A stretch of DNA of 64,000 nucleotides. It comes from Akkermansiaceae bacterium. GTDB lineage: Bacteria; Verrucomicrobiota; Verrucomicrobiia; Verrucomicrobiales; Akkermansiaceae. Made by a program: the position numbers and the translations under genes. The DNA lies in contig JALOTY010000010.1 of assembly GCA_025457665.1 (NCBI GenBank), positions 20,679-84,678 on the forward strand, given 5' to 3'. This document shows positions 8,637 to 17,126 of the stretch, piece after piece. Under the pieces are notes generated by a model. It ran no database searches, was not told the origin of the DNA, and saw only the letters and a list, made by a program, of their open reading frames with translations. Positions within the stretch are counted from its first letter, which is position 1. Each line of letters opens with the position of its first letter.

Positions 8637-9341
8637 ATGAATGCCGTCCATTGCCAACAGATCGAGAAATCCTTCGGCTCCGGTGAGACCGAGGTGAAAG
8701 TGCTCCGTGGCGTCGATTTCACCGCCCACCAAGGGGAAATGACCTTCCTCGTCGGCCCCTCCGGTTGCGGCAAGACGACTCTCATTTCCATCATCGCCGG
8801 GCTGCTCGGCAGCGATTCGGGAAGCGTCGAACTCTTCGGGGAATCCATCGCTTCACTCTCGTCACGCGAGCAGATCCTTTTCCGCCGACGCCATCTCGGC
8901 TTCGTCTTCCAACAATACAATCTCCTCCCCTCCCTCACCGCTGCGGAAAACGCCGCCGTGCCGCTCTTCGCCGCAGGCATGAATCGCAAGGCCGCGGTGG
9001 CAAAGGCGGCGGATTTGTTAGATCGACTCGGCATCGGCCACCGCGCCCACGCCCTGCCGCGCCTGCTTTCCGGCGGTCAGCAGCAGCGCGTCGCCCTCGC
9101 CCGCGCGCTGGTTCACGAACCACGCCTGATCATTTGCGACGAGCCCACCGCCGCGCTCGATCACAAGAGCGGCGAATCCGTGATGGAATTGCTTTCCAAC
9201 TCCGCCGTGCACCCCGACCGCGCGGTCATCGTCGTGACCCACGACAACCGGGTTTTCCATTTCGCCCACCGCATCGCCCATATGGACGACGGTGTCATCA
9301 CCCACACCGAATCCTCCGCCCCGACCGCCGCCACTCACTGA
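8637..9341 (+). CDS. ABC transporter ATP-binding protein (MacB/LolD/DevA type)
   Basis: 234 aa. Walker A GPSGCGKTT (about residues 40-48), the Q-loop in FVFQQYNLLPSLTAAEN, signature LSGGQQQRVALARAL, Walker B LIICDEPTAALD and the switch His in VIVVTHDNRVF are all present. The FQQYNLLPSLTAAEN segment is characteristic of the MacB/LolD/DevA clade that pairs with FtsX-like permeases. It sits between permease 2 and the HlyD-like adaptor on the same strand, with gaps of 13 and 9 bases. The ATG at 8637 is chosen; an in-frame start ten codons upstream would overlap the permease gene. Confidence 0.95.
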   Translation: MNAVHCQQIEKSFGSGETEVKVLRGVDFTAHQGEMTFLVGPSGCGKTTLISIIAGLLGSDSGSVELFGESIASLSSREQILFRRRHLGFVFQQYNLLPSLTAAENAAVPLFAAGMNRKAAVAKAADLLDRLGIGHRAHALPRLLSGGQQQRVALARALVHEPRLIICDEPTAALDHKSGESVMELLSNSAVHPDRAVIVVTHDNRVFHFAHRIAHMDDGVITHTESSAPTAATH

Positions 9342-9350
9342 TCCATTGCC

Positions 9351-10301
9351 ATGAATACCAAAGGCCTCATCCTCCCTGTCATTGCCGGTGCCTGCTGCGT
9401 CTATGCCGCCGTATCGATCGCCAGCACCCAGCCCGAGAAGATTCTAACAGACCCGCCCCAGCCTCCTCCCCGTTCCCAATACACGCACAGCATCGCCGCG
9501 GTGGGATTGATCGAGCCTTCTTCGGAAAGCATCAGTATCGGCAGCCATCGGTCCGGCATCGTCATTGCGGTGAAAGTCCAGGCCGGTGACAAGGTCGAAA
9601 AGAACGCGCCTCTGTTCACGCTCGATCAGAAGGATCTCGATGCCGACCGCGAGGTGGCCCTCGCCCGCATCCGGCTTTCACGGGCCGATGCCGATGCCGC
9701 ACGGGTCCTCTTGGAGCAATCGCAACGACGCCTCACCGCCGCGAATGCTCTCGATGACCCACGGGCCCTTTCCTCCGAGGAGCGGGCCGATCGTGCGTCT
9801 GAAGCCGCCCGACTCGAAGCCCAGGTCGCCTCGGCCGATGCCGCAGTGGAACTGGCCGAAGCCGAACTGAAAACGGTGGAAACGGAGATCGATCGCTGCA
9901 CCGTCCGTTCGCCCATCGCCGGGACCGTCCTTCAGGTCGATCTCCGTGAGGGAGAATTTGTGAGCAGTGGCACAGGCACGGCTGCCCCCATGGTGATCGG
10001 CCTCATCGAGCCGCTGAATCTGCGTGCGGACATCGATGAATTCGAAATCGCCCGATTGAAGCCCGGAGCCAAAGCGATGGCGACGCCGCGTGGCGATTCC
10101 GGTCGCGGCTACGAACTCGAATTTGTCCGCTTTGAACCCCTTGTCATTCCGAAAAAATCGCTGACAGGTGATGCCACCGAGCGCGTCGATACCCGGGTGC
10201 TGCAAGCGGTCTATCGTGTGGTCAGCCCCGATGACTCGCTCTTTGTCGGCCAGCAGATGGACGTCTTTATCGAATCCCTTCCCCGCAATACCGAATCATG
10301 A
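9351..10301 (+). CDS. HlyD-family periplasmic adaptor (membrane fusion protein)
   Basis: 316 aa. The N-terminal signal anchor is LILPVIAGACCVYAAVSIA. The biotinyl-lipoyl halves are SHRSGIVIAVKVQAGDKVEKNAPLF (about 65-90) and CTVRSPIAGTVLQVDLREGEFV (about 183-204). The intervening alpha-hairpin is rich in Ala, Arg and Glu (about 95-180), as expected for coiled coils that dock to TolC-like partners. The C-terminal beta-barrel ends in FVGQQMDVFIESLP. Its stop overlaps the start of the outer-membrane factor gene (ATGA at 10298). Role: bridge the inner-membrane ABC exporter and the outer-membrane channel. Confidence 0.92.
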   Translation: MNTKGLILPVIAGACCVYAAVSIASTQPEKILTDPPQPPPRSQYTHSIAAVGLIEPSSESISIGSHRSGIVIAVKVQAGDKVEKNAPLFTLDQKDLDADREVALARIRLSRADADAARVLLEQSQRRLTAANALDDPRALSSEERADRASEAARLEAQVASADAAVELAEAELKTVETEIDRCTVRSPIAGTVLQVDLREGEFVSSGTGTAAPMVIGLIEPLNLRADIDEFEIARLKPGAKAMATPRGDSGRGYELEFVRFEPLVIPKKSLTGDATERVDTRVLQAVYRVVSPDDSLFVGQQMDVFIESLPRNTES

Positions 10302-11683
10302 AATCCTCTTTGCCCTCAATCATCATCGCTCCTCTTCTGCTCGCTGGCTGCGCTCTGGGCCCGGACTTTGCCCTGCCGGGGCTTTCGGCCGGAGGCACTT
10401 GGAAACAGAGCACCTCGATGAAAGGCACGGCCCTGCCGGACGAGTGGTGGCGGCTTTTCCGCGATGCGGAGTTGAACCGACTCGTGCAACGTGCCATCGA
10501 TGCCAACCCGGACATCGCCGCCGCCCGTGCCCGTCGCGACACGGCCCGCGCTTTGGTGGGCGTAGATCGTGCGAGGCTTTTTCCGCGCCTTGATGTGAAT
10601 TCATCCACCGGGATCGACCGCAACTCCGCCAACGGTGCCTTTCCGATCCAGAACCTCGAAAACCAAAGCTATCGCGCCGGTTTCGATTTCTCTTATGACC
10701 TCGATCTCTGGGGCTCGAACCGCCGGAGCATCGAAGCCGCCGAAGCGGAAGCCAGCGCCGCCGATGCCCTTCTCGCCGCCCAGCGTCTCGGCATCGCTTC
10801 CGAAGTGGCCCGGCAGTATTTCACTCTGCGCGGGCTCGATGCCCAGGAAGCCATTCTCAATGAAACCATCGCCAGCCGTGAAGAAGCCTTGTCCTTGGAG
10901 AAATCCAGAAACGATGCCGGTCTAACAGACGGACTATCGACCAGCCGTGCCCGCACTGAAGTGGAGCGTGCGAAAAACGATCTGGCCCTGATTCAGCGTC
11001 GCCGTGGCTCGACCGAACACGCCCTGGCCGTGCTCTGCGGCACGCGTCCGGGTGCGTTTTCCGTTTCGAAGAAAAACTCCACCGCAGCCCTGCCGCGCAT
11101 CGCTCCCGGTTTGCCGGCGGAGGTGCTTGCCCGTCGACCGGACATGCGTGCGGCCGAGCAATCCCTGCGTGCGGCGAACGCCCGCATCGGAGTGGCGGAA
11201 GCGGCCTTCTATCCGGACATCTCGCTGACTGGCTCGGCCGGACTGGATTCGGTGGACGCCTCATCTTTCCTCCAGTGGGAAAGCCGGGTGCTTTCGCTGG
11301 GCGCCGGACTTGCCGCGCCCTTGCTTGATGGCGGGACGAACCGCGCCAACTACGATGCCTCCCGTAGTCGATACGAGGAAAGCCTTGCACGCTATCGGCA
11401 AACCATGCTTGTCGCCCTGCGCGAGGTGGAGGACGCCCTTGTGGATCTGCAAGGCCTCGGCCGTTCGCGCCGTGCCCTCGATGCCGCTCTGGATAGCGCC
11501 GGGGAGACCCGCAAGCTGTCATTCCAACGATATGACAAAGGGCTTTCGAGCTACTTTGAAGTCGTGGAGGCCGATCGCGATGTCCTCCAAATCCGCCTGG
11601 CCTTGGCGGAAGTGGACGCCCAGCAGAGGGTTTCCCTGGCCGCACTGGCAGCTGCCCTCGGTGGCGGTTGGGATGGCAAATGA
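10298..11683 (+). CDS. TolC-like outer-membrane efflux lipoprotein (NodT/OprM family)
   Basis: 461 aa. The lipoprotein signal is PSIIIAPLLLAGC with Cys about residue 18, followed by ALGPDF, the usual NodT-family N-terminus. Two outer-membrane-efflux repeats are visible; typical motifs are WWRLFRDAELNRLVQRAI, AARARRDTAR, FDFSYDLDLWGSNRRSIEAA, LARRPDMRAAEQSLRAANARIGVAEAAFYPDISLTGSAG and YDKGLSSYFEVVEADRDVL. It closes the efflux operon and is translationally coupled to the adaptor gene. It should form the trimeric exit duct of the exporter. Confidence 0.94.
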   Translation: MKSSLPSIIIAPLLLAGCALGPDFALPGLSAGGTWKQSTSMKGTALPDEWWRLFRDAELNRLVQRAIDANPDIAAARARRDTARALVGVDRARLFPRLDVNSSTGIDRNSANGAFPIQNLENQSYRAGFDFSYDLDLWGSNRRSIEAAEAEASAADALLAAQRLGIASEVARQYFTLRGLDAQEAILNETIASREEALSLEKSRNDAGLTDGLSTSRARTEVERAKNDLALIQRRRGSTEHALAVLCGTRPGAFSVSKKNSTAALPRIAPGLPAEVLARRPDMRAAEQSLRAANARIGVAEAAFYPDISLTGSAGLDSVDASSFLQWESRVLSLGAGLAAPLLDGGTNRANYDASRSRYEESLARYRQTMLVALREVEDALVDLQGLGRSRRALDAALDSAGETRKLSFQRYDKGLSSYFEVVEADRDVLQIRLALAEVDAQQRVSLAALAAALGGGWDGK

Positions 11684-11689
11684 AGCATG

Positions 11690-11715
11690 ACAGCCCTGTC
11701 CGGAGATCCGGCTGT
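11690..11715. terminator. Weak hairpin between convergent genes
   Basis: ACAGCC (11690-11695) pairs with GGCTGT (11710-11715) between the outer-membrane factor gene and the convergent gene at 11715. The stem is short and has no U-tract, so this is only a candidate terminator. Confidence 0.2.
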
Positions 11716-12479
11716 TAGGGAACGCGGAAGGTTTTTCCCGCAAGCCAACCACGAACCACTTCCGGATCACTGGTCAAACAGCCATGCACCCGGTAGCTGG
11801 ATTTTTTAAGCACCTCGGCATGCTCCTCACTTTCGTCCACCACGCACCACGGTTTCGATCCCGAGGAGTGGACAAAGCGGAACCCGTCCTCACGGCAGAC
11901 CAGAAAACCGACATGGGTGTCCAGTCCCACGATCCGGATCCCGGGGGCCATGCGTTTCAGTTCCCGGGTGAAGGTTTCATAAGGCACACCCGCCCTCAGG
12001 GTCATTGCGGATTTCGGCAGGAAGGTGCGGAGGATGAGTTGTGAAGGCTGCTTGGCGAGCTTGAAGCGATCCACACGAAACCCCGCATCCTTGAGCAGTG
12101 TGGCGACAAAATACCCGCAGGCCACCGGCTTTTCCCCGGGGCCCGCTGCCGTGCCATGGAAATTCCATGGCGTGCCCATCCAGCAATCCATCATCGCCGG
12201 CAGGATCTCATTGAGGAACTCCCTCGCCTCGTCCTCCACCTTCACGCGCTCCGCCTGAGAGTTCGCACTGCGATGTTTCTCCGCCAGCACGCCCCTCCAG
12301 CGCTCGGCCTCGGCCTTGAGGCTGGCATAGCGATCGGGATCGGGAATTCTTTTCCCCTTCACCAAGATGGCCGGTGAACCGGGTGTGGGAGCACCCGTAA
12401 AATAACCACGGAAAACCCAAGCTCCCGCAATCACGATCGCAAGGAGCACAAAGAACAGGATCTTTCCGTTAGGCCTCAT
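11715..12479 (-). CDS. Membrane-anchored protein with papain-like (NlpC/P60-type) features, unknown role
   Basis: 254 aa. A single N-terminal helix (ILFFVLLAIVIAGAWVF) anchors it. A charged helical region follows (YASLKAEAERWRGVLAEKH). The core holds GTPWNFHGTAAGPGEKPVACGYFV, with Cys at the start of a helix (ACGYFVATLLKDAGF), and later GLDTHVGFLVC, a His preceding a beta strand. A Cys-helix followed by His-strand order is what papain-fold NlpC/P60-like proteins show, so a cysteine peptidase or amidase is possible. It is convergent with the efflux operon and downstream of hisF by 49 bases. I do not recognise a named family. Confidence 0.55.
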   Translation of the reverse strand: MRPNGKILFFVLLAIVIAGAWVFRGYFTGAPTPGSPAILVKGKRIPDPDRYASLKAEAERWRGVLAEKHRSANSQAERVKVEDEAREFLNEILPAMMDCWMGTPWNFHGTAAGPGEKPVACGYFVATLLKDAGFRVDRFKLAKQPSQLILRTFLPKSAMTLRAGVPYETFTRELKRMAPGIRIVGLDTHVGFLVCREDGFRFVHSSGSKPWCVVDESEEHAEVLKKSSYRVHGCLTSDPEVVRGWLAGKTFRVP

Positions 12480-12528
12480 GATGGTCTGCCACGCCGGATC
12501 AGACTCCCGGAAGCGCGGCTTTGTTCAT

Positions 12529-13350
12529 TCATTTCATCCGCCCCACTTGCGGCCGCACCGGAATCCCCCGCGAGGCGAAATGCTGCTTGGCTTCGCCCAC
12601 CGTGTGAGTCCCGAAATGGAAGATGCTCGCTGCCAGGACAGCATCCGCCCGACCTCGTTCGAGGACCTCCACCATGTGATCCAAATTGCCCGCACCACCA
12701 CTCGCGATCACCGGAATGCCCACGGCGCTGGATACCGCCGCCGTCAACTCGCAATCGTATCCCGCCTGCGTGCCGTCGGCATCCATGCTGGTCAGCAGGA
12801 TCTCCCCCGCCCCGCGACGCCAGACTTCTTTCGCCCACTCCACAGCGTCCAACCCCACCGGCTTGCGCCCCCCGTGAGTGTAAACCCCCCACTTCCCCGG
12901 ACCCTCGCGCTTGGCATCGATGGCCACCACAATGCACTGCGCACCGAAGGCCTTCGCCCCCGCGTCCACCAGACCGGGATCATTCACCGCCGCCGTGTTC
13001 ACCCCCACCTTGTCCGCCCCGGCGAGCAGCATTTCCCGCATGTTTTCCACCGTGCGAATCCCGCCACCCACGGTCAGCGGGATGAAACAATGCTCTGCGG
13101 TCCGCCGGACGACATCGACCATCGTCGCGCGATTGTCGGACGATGCCGTGATGTCGAGAAACACCAACTCGTCCGCCTGCTGGGCATTGTAAGCCATCGC
13201 GCACTCGACCGGGTCACCGGCATCGATGAGATCGACGAAGTTCACGCCTTTGACCACGCGACCGTCGGTCACGTCCAGGCAGGAGATGATGCGTTTGGCG
13301 AGCACGCGGAGAGACAAACCGCCCGGAAGCCGCTTGTCCACCCTGAGCAT
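12529..13350 (-). CDS. hisF: Imidazole glycerol phosphate synthase cyclase subunit
   Basis: 273 aa; HisF is normally about 255, and the extra residues are an N-terminal extension before [12 protein letters not shown]. The (beta-alpha)8 barrel marks are present: catalytic Asp in [35 protein letters not shown], phosphate-binding [30 protein letters not shown] with the second catalytic Asp, and IASGGAGN. With HisH it converts PRFAR to IGP and AICAR. The ATG at 13350 has a G-rich stretch upstream, while a GTG thirteen residues in is the alternative that would match the usual N-terminus. No hisH is nearby. Confidence 0.95.
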   Translation of the reverse strand: MLRVDKRLPGGLSLRVLAKRIISCLDVTDGRVVKGVNFVDLIDAGDPVECAMAYNAQQADELVFLDITASSDNRATMVDVVRRTAEHCFIPLTVGGGIRTVENMREMLLAGADKVGVNTAAVNDPGLVDAGAKAFGAQCIVVAIDAKREGPGKWGVYTHGGRKPVGLDAVEWAKEVWRRGAGEILLTSMDADGTQAGYDCELTAAVSSAVGIPVIASGGAGNLDHMVEVLERGRADAVLAASIFHFGTHTVGEAKQHFASRGIPVRPQVGRMK

Positions 13351-13372
13351 CCATCCACCCCGCGGGTGAGGG

Positions 13373-15775
13373 TCATTTCCCCATCAGATAGCCGAGCAGA
13401 TCGCGCAGTTCCTTCTCGTTGAGACGATTGATCAGCCCCGGAGGCATCGGCGAAACCGGCGATTTCCTCCGCTCTTTCATCTCACTGCGGACCACCTCGG
13501 TGCGTTGGGAGAAATCGAAGGGGTTGATGGCGATGATCATTTTCTCGTCCTTCTCATCGACCTGTTTGCCAATCACCTGACTTCCATCCTCCTTGGAGAA
13601 AACCTCGAAGGAATACTGATCGGAAACCTCCGCACTCGGATCGACCAAGGCCACGGCAAGGTCATGAAGCGAGAATCGACCCGCCACCGTGGTCAAGTCC
13701 GGACCTGCGGCTCCACCTTGCCCGCCCACGCTATGACAGGCGGCACAGAGGCTGGCCTCGAACATTTTCCGGCCGTGCTCGCGATCGAAATCCCCCTTGC
13801 TTCCCACCGCGACGATCTCTTCAACCGTCCATGGTCGTCCGGGACCTTTGACCGGGGGCAGATTCGCAAACGGATCACGCGGCGGCGGCAGGTCGCCGAT
13901 GCGCTTGCGCTCCTCCGGTGTCGCGCTCGCCAGGGCATCTTCGCGGATTCGATCGAGGAAACCGCCGTAGCTCATGCCGCCATGGCGGTTTTTCAGGCGC
14001 TTGATCCATTCGAAATACCTCGCCCGCTCTTGCTCCTGCCAAGGACCTTCGACGACACGCAGGCAGGCCAGATAGTGGATCACCTGGGACGGCGGCTGGT
14101 TTTCCATCATCCGCTTGATACCCGGGCCATAGTGGGAATTCCGGGTGATCAGCTCCGCCCAATCCGGCGCCGGCTCCGGCCCCGCGGCATCCATGAGCCC
14201 CAGAGCACGGCCGACCACACCCGGAGCACGCAGGTAACTCAGCACCACGCAAAGCTCGCGATTCAGGCGGTCGTCCGTCGCAGGGAAGGAGGCATCGATC
14301 TTGCCGAGCACCATCCCGCGCCACGCCGGATCGGCCTTTTCGGCGCGGACGAAAGCGATGCCGGCCGCGCGCAGCCAGGCAACCTTCTGATCGCGGTCCA
14401 GCGCGTTCCAATCGATTTTCCCCAATCGCTCGAAGGCCTGCGCAGCCCGTTTCGCCCGGGCATCGATGATGGCCGCGCCAATGTCCGCCCACGCCGATCC
14501 TCCGGGCAGCTCGGTCACTCCCGAGGTTTCCAGAACCACCCGCGCCATCTGGCGTTCGGTCCTGTCGGCCGATCCCAAGGCGGCCTTCGCCTCCTCCACC
14601 GTCATCGGTGCCGAAAGCGCCTCCGCATAGGCCACCGGGGCCGTGCTTTCTGCGCCCACATAGGTGAGACGCCAGAGGGCCGAGGCGGTGCGACGCCCCC
14701 CGGTGAGGAAATACATCGCTCCATCGGCACCCACCACGGCATCGGTCAGCGGCATTCCCGGTCCCGCGACCATTTCCTCCTTGGTGGCGCTGTAGCCGCG
14801 GCCTTTTTTCTGGAGATGGATCGCGTAAACCGTGCCGAAGGTCCAGTCGAAGGCATAGAGCGCACGCTGATAGCGCTCGGGAAACTTGGCCCCGCGCCCG
14901 GAGACCAGTCCGGTGGGGGAGCCGGGTCCGATGTCCACCACGGCCGACATACTATCTTCATAGTATTCCGGCCATTTCCCCGAACCGTTTCGCCAACCGA
15001 ACTCCGAGCCCGGGAAGGCATGGCAGATCCGCGTGGGGCGATACCAAGGCATGCCGAAGTCCCATTCCATGTCGGCATCGTAGGCAAAAAGTTCGCCCTG
15101 ATCATTGAAGGCGATGTCGTAGGCATTGCGGTATCCCGTGGAAACGAGTTCCCAGTCCTTGCCGTCCGGCCGGAATCGGGCGATCCACCCCCCCGGAGCC
15201 ATGCAATTCACCGCGTGACCCCGTGGGTCGGGCATGCGGGGCAGCAGATGATCCTCTCCCCATCCGGGAAACACCGGACCGCGGTTGATCTCGGGGACGC
15301 CGGTGTGGTTTCCGGCGACCACATAGATCCATGCCCCGTCTGGCGATGCCACCAAAGCGTGCGGCCCGTGTTCACCACGGCCACGGAAGCCCTTGAGCTG
15401 GGTGACGGTTTCCAATTCGCCATCCTCGTCCATGTCCCGGACGACATAGACCCCCTCGGGATTTCCCACCGATTCATTCACGGTCACGTAGAGTGCCCCC
15501 TGATGCCACAAAACCCCGTGGGCACCACCCAGAGGCAGGACCAGTTTCACCGGAGTCATGTCGCCTGCCGGATCGAGTCGATAAAGCCCGCCATACTGGT
15601 CGGCGCCAATGAGTCGACCCTTGGCATCCACAGTCATCGCCACCCAAGAGCCTTCGCCCTGGGCGAGGTCGCGGAGTTTTTCCACTTTGAAGCCCTCCGC
15701 CACCTTCAATTCCGCCGCACCCGCCGCGAGCACCACACCAAAATAGGCAAAAAATCCAGCCACCTGTCGAATCAT
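13373..15775 (-). CDS. PVC-type large secreted cytochrome c (propeller plus CxxCH domain)
   Basis: 800 aa. Signal peptide [18 protein letters not shown], then a glucose/sorbosone-dehydrogenase-like propeller (residues about 25-380, including [35 protein letters not shown] and [26 protein letters not shown]). A helical HEAT-like region follows (about 390-640). The C-terminal cytochrome domain carries [19 protein letters not shown] (haem attachment Cys-x2-Cys-His) and a later Met-rich [13 protein letters not shown] that may supply the axial Met. This architecture is the large 'PVC-type haem-binding' protein expanded in Verrucomicrobiota and Planctomycetota. The role is probably periplasmic sugar or alcohol oxidation; the substrate is unknown. 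Confidence 0.88.
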   Translation of the reverse strand: MIRQVAGFFAYFGVVLAAGAAELKVAEGFKVEKLRDLAQGEGSWVAMTVDAKGRLIGADQYGGLYRLDPAGDMTPVKLVLPLGGAHGVLWHQGALYVTVNESVGNPEGVYVVRDMDEDGELETVTQLKGFRGRGEHGPHALVASPDGAWIYVVAGNHTGVPEINRGPVFPGWGEDHLLPRMPDPRGHAVNCMAPGGWIARFRPDGKDWELVSTGYRNAYDIAFNDQGELFAYDADMEWDFGMPWYRPTRICHAFPGSEFGWRNGSGKWPEYYEDSMSAVVDIGPGSPTGLVSGRGAKFPERYQRALYAFDWTFGTVYAIHLQKKGRGYSATKEEMVAGPGMPLTDAVVGADGAMYFLTGGRRTASALWRLTYVGAESTAPVAYAEALSAPMTVEEAKAALGSADRTERQMARVVLETSGVTELPGGSAWADIGAAIIDARAKRAAQAFERLGKIDWNALDRDQKVAWLRAAGIAFVRAEKADPAWRGMVLGKIDASFPATDDRLNRELCVVLSYLRAPGVVGRALGLMDAAGPEPAPDWAELITRNSHYGPGIKRMMENQPPSQVIHYLACLRVVEGPWQEQERARYFEWIKRLKNRHGGMSYGGFLDRIREDALASATPEERKRIGDLPPPRDPFANLPPVKGPGRPWTVEEIVAVGSKGDFDREHGRKMFEASLCAACHSVGGQGGAAGPDLTTVAGRFSLHDLAVALVDPSAEVSDQYSFEVFSKEDGSQVIGKQVDEKDEKMIIAINPFDFSQRTEVVRSEMKERRKSPVSPMPPGLINRLNEKELRDLLGYLMGK

Positions 15776-15854
15776 GGCACGCGATACGAAGCGACTTTCA
15801 GGAAAATTTCCCCATCCCTGTCATCGCTTTTCCGACAGAGCCATCCCGGCCTGC

Positions 15855-16250
15855 TCATTTCCCCATCAGCCCCATGCCGAACTGACGCAGGATCATCTCC
15901 ATCGCCCAAAAAAGCCCGATCGTGATCGCGCAATTCAGCCCCAGGGCCGGCCAGAATTCCCAGCCCTTGCGCAGCAGCCAGGGGAGGATGAGAAACATCG
16001 GCAAGGTTGGCAGGACAAACCAGAAGGTCCCCTCCGCATGCCCGGCGATTCTTGCGGCCGGTTGCTTTTCCGCGTCCATCCAAACCATCGCGATCAGCGA
16101 GGTGAAGGGCAGCGCGATCAGCAGGGCGGAAAGCCGGTCGCTGAAAAGCTGGATCTTGGTGACCAGCACGATGACCACCGCCGTGACGAGAACCTTGACC
16201 AGGTCTTTGGAGGTGAATGACAGGATATCGGACCACGGAACTTCCTTCAT
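15855..16250 (-). CDS. Small four-helix inner-membrane protein, DUF3147/GlpM-like
   Basis: 131 aa from the MKEVPWSDIL start; an upstream ATG at 16283 overlaps the divergent lipoprotein leader and adds a basic stretch unlike the rest. There are four hydrophobic segments (KVLVTAVVIVLVTKI, LSALLIALPFTSLIAMVWMD, GTFWFVLPTLPMFLILPWLL, WPALGLNCAITIGLFWAMEMIL). The pattern, with Pro in the second helix followed by a short charged loop, resembles DUF3147/GlpM-type membrane proteins of unknown function. It lies 79 bases upstream of, and codirectional with, the cytochrome gene. Confidence 0.6.
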   Translation of the reverse strand: MKEVPWSDILSFTSKDLVKVLVTAVVIVLVTKIQLFSDRLSALLIALPFTSLIAMVWMDAEKQPAARIAGHAEGTFWFVLPTLPMFLILPWLLRKGWEFWPALGLNCAITIGLFWAMEMILRQFGMGLMGK

Positions 16251-16296
16251 GATGACTCTCCTTGCCCCGGAGGCTACGGGCATCTACACCGGGTTC

Positions 16297-17106
16297 ATGC
16301 AAATTCCGCGTCTTGCCCTGCTTTCCGCCTTTCTCCTCGCCGCCTGCGGTCCGGCCTCGCCGCCCCCGCTCTCCGCCAGCCCCAGCAATCTCACCCCCGC
16401 CCAGAAACAGGCGATCGGCCGGAAAATCTGGCAAAACGAATGCGCCGGCACGGTCGATGGCCTCACCACCTGGAACGTCGGCGAAGAATTCCCCTCGCTC
16501 GGCATCGGGCATTTCATCTGGTACCCCGCCGGGTTCAATGGCCGCTTCAATGAAACCTGGCCGCAGTTTGTCGATTTCGCCACCCGCCAGGGCCTGCAAG
16601 TCCCCGCCGTCGGCCGACTGGCCGATTGCCCTTGGAACACCAAGGCCCAGTTCCAAGCGGAATTCCGCGCCGCGCCGATGAGCGGCTTGCGGCAGTGGCT
16701 CGCGGCGAATGTCGATGTCCAGACGGACTTCATCGTCGCCCGCTCCCGCGCCGCCCTGCCCAAGATCCTCGCCGCCGCACCTGCCAACGACCGCGCCCGC
16801 ATCCAAGCCAACTACAACAAGGTCGCCACCACCGCCCACGGCACCTACGCCCTCGTCGATTACGTGAATTTCAAAGGCGATGGCACCCAAGCCGCCGAAC
16901 GCTACAACGGCCAGGGCTGGGGCCTCCTCCAAGTCCTCGCCGGCATGCGCGATGTGCCTGCCGGACAAGCCGCCGCCTCGGAATTCGCCGCCTCCGCGAA
17001 ACGGGCCCTCGACCGACGGATCTCCAACTCTCCCCCCGCCCGCGGCGAATCCCGCTGGCGCGAAGGCTGGCACAACCGCTGCGACACTTACGCCCGTCCC
17101 CTCTGA
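16297..17106 (+). CDS. Lipoprotein with lysozyme-like motif, unknown role
   Basis: 269 aa. Lipoprotein signal RLALLSAFLLAAC (Cys about residue 17), then a Pro/Ser-rich linker. The first third of the mature domain contains IWQNECAGTVDGLTTWNVGE and SLGIGHFIW. The spacing Glu-Cys-x-Gly ... Gly-x-Gly-His is reminiscent of the E..G..TIGYGH signature of phage-type lysozymes, so a muramidase-like fold is a reasonable but unproven guess. The rest contains GLRQWLAANVDVQTDFI and YNGQGWGLLQVLAGM. The start is ATG 16297. The MscS gene follows 20 bases downstream. A plain 'hypothetical lipoprotein' call would also be fair. Confidence 0.6.
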   Translation: MQIPRLALLSAFLLAACGPASPPPLSASPSNLTPAQKQAIGRKIWQNECAGTVDGLTTWNVGEEFPSLGIGHFIWYPAGFNGRFNETWPQFVDFATRQGLQVPAVGRLADCPWNTKAQFQAEFRAAPMSGLRQWLAANVDVQTDFIVARSRAALPKILAAAPANDRARIQANYNKVATTAHGTYALVDYVNFKGDGTQAAERYNGQGWGLLQVLAGMRDVPAGQAAASEFAASAKRALDRRISNSPPARGESRWREGWHNRCDTYARPL

Positions 17107-17126
17107 TCCCGGCCCGCCGACCGCCC

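Noticed and set aside
13505..15925. 806-residue open frame on the plus strand opposite the cytochrome gene
   Set aside because: It lies wholly antisense to a gene with clear haem and propeller motifs and shows no family resemblance. Long antisense frames are common in GC-rich coding DNA.
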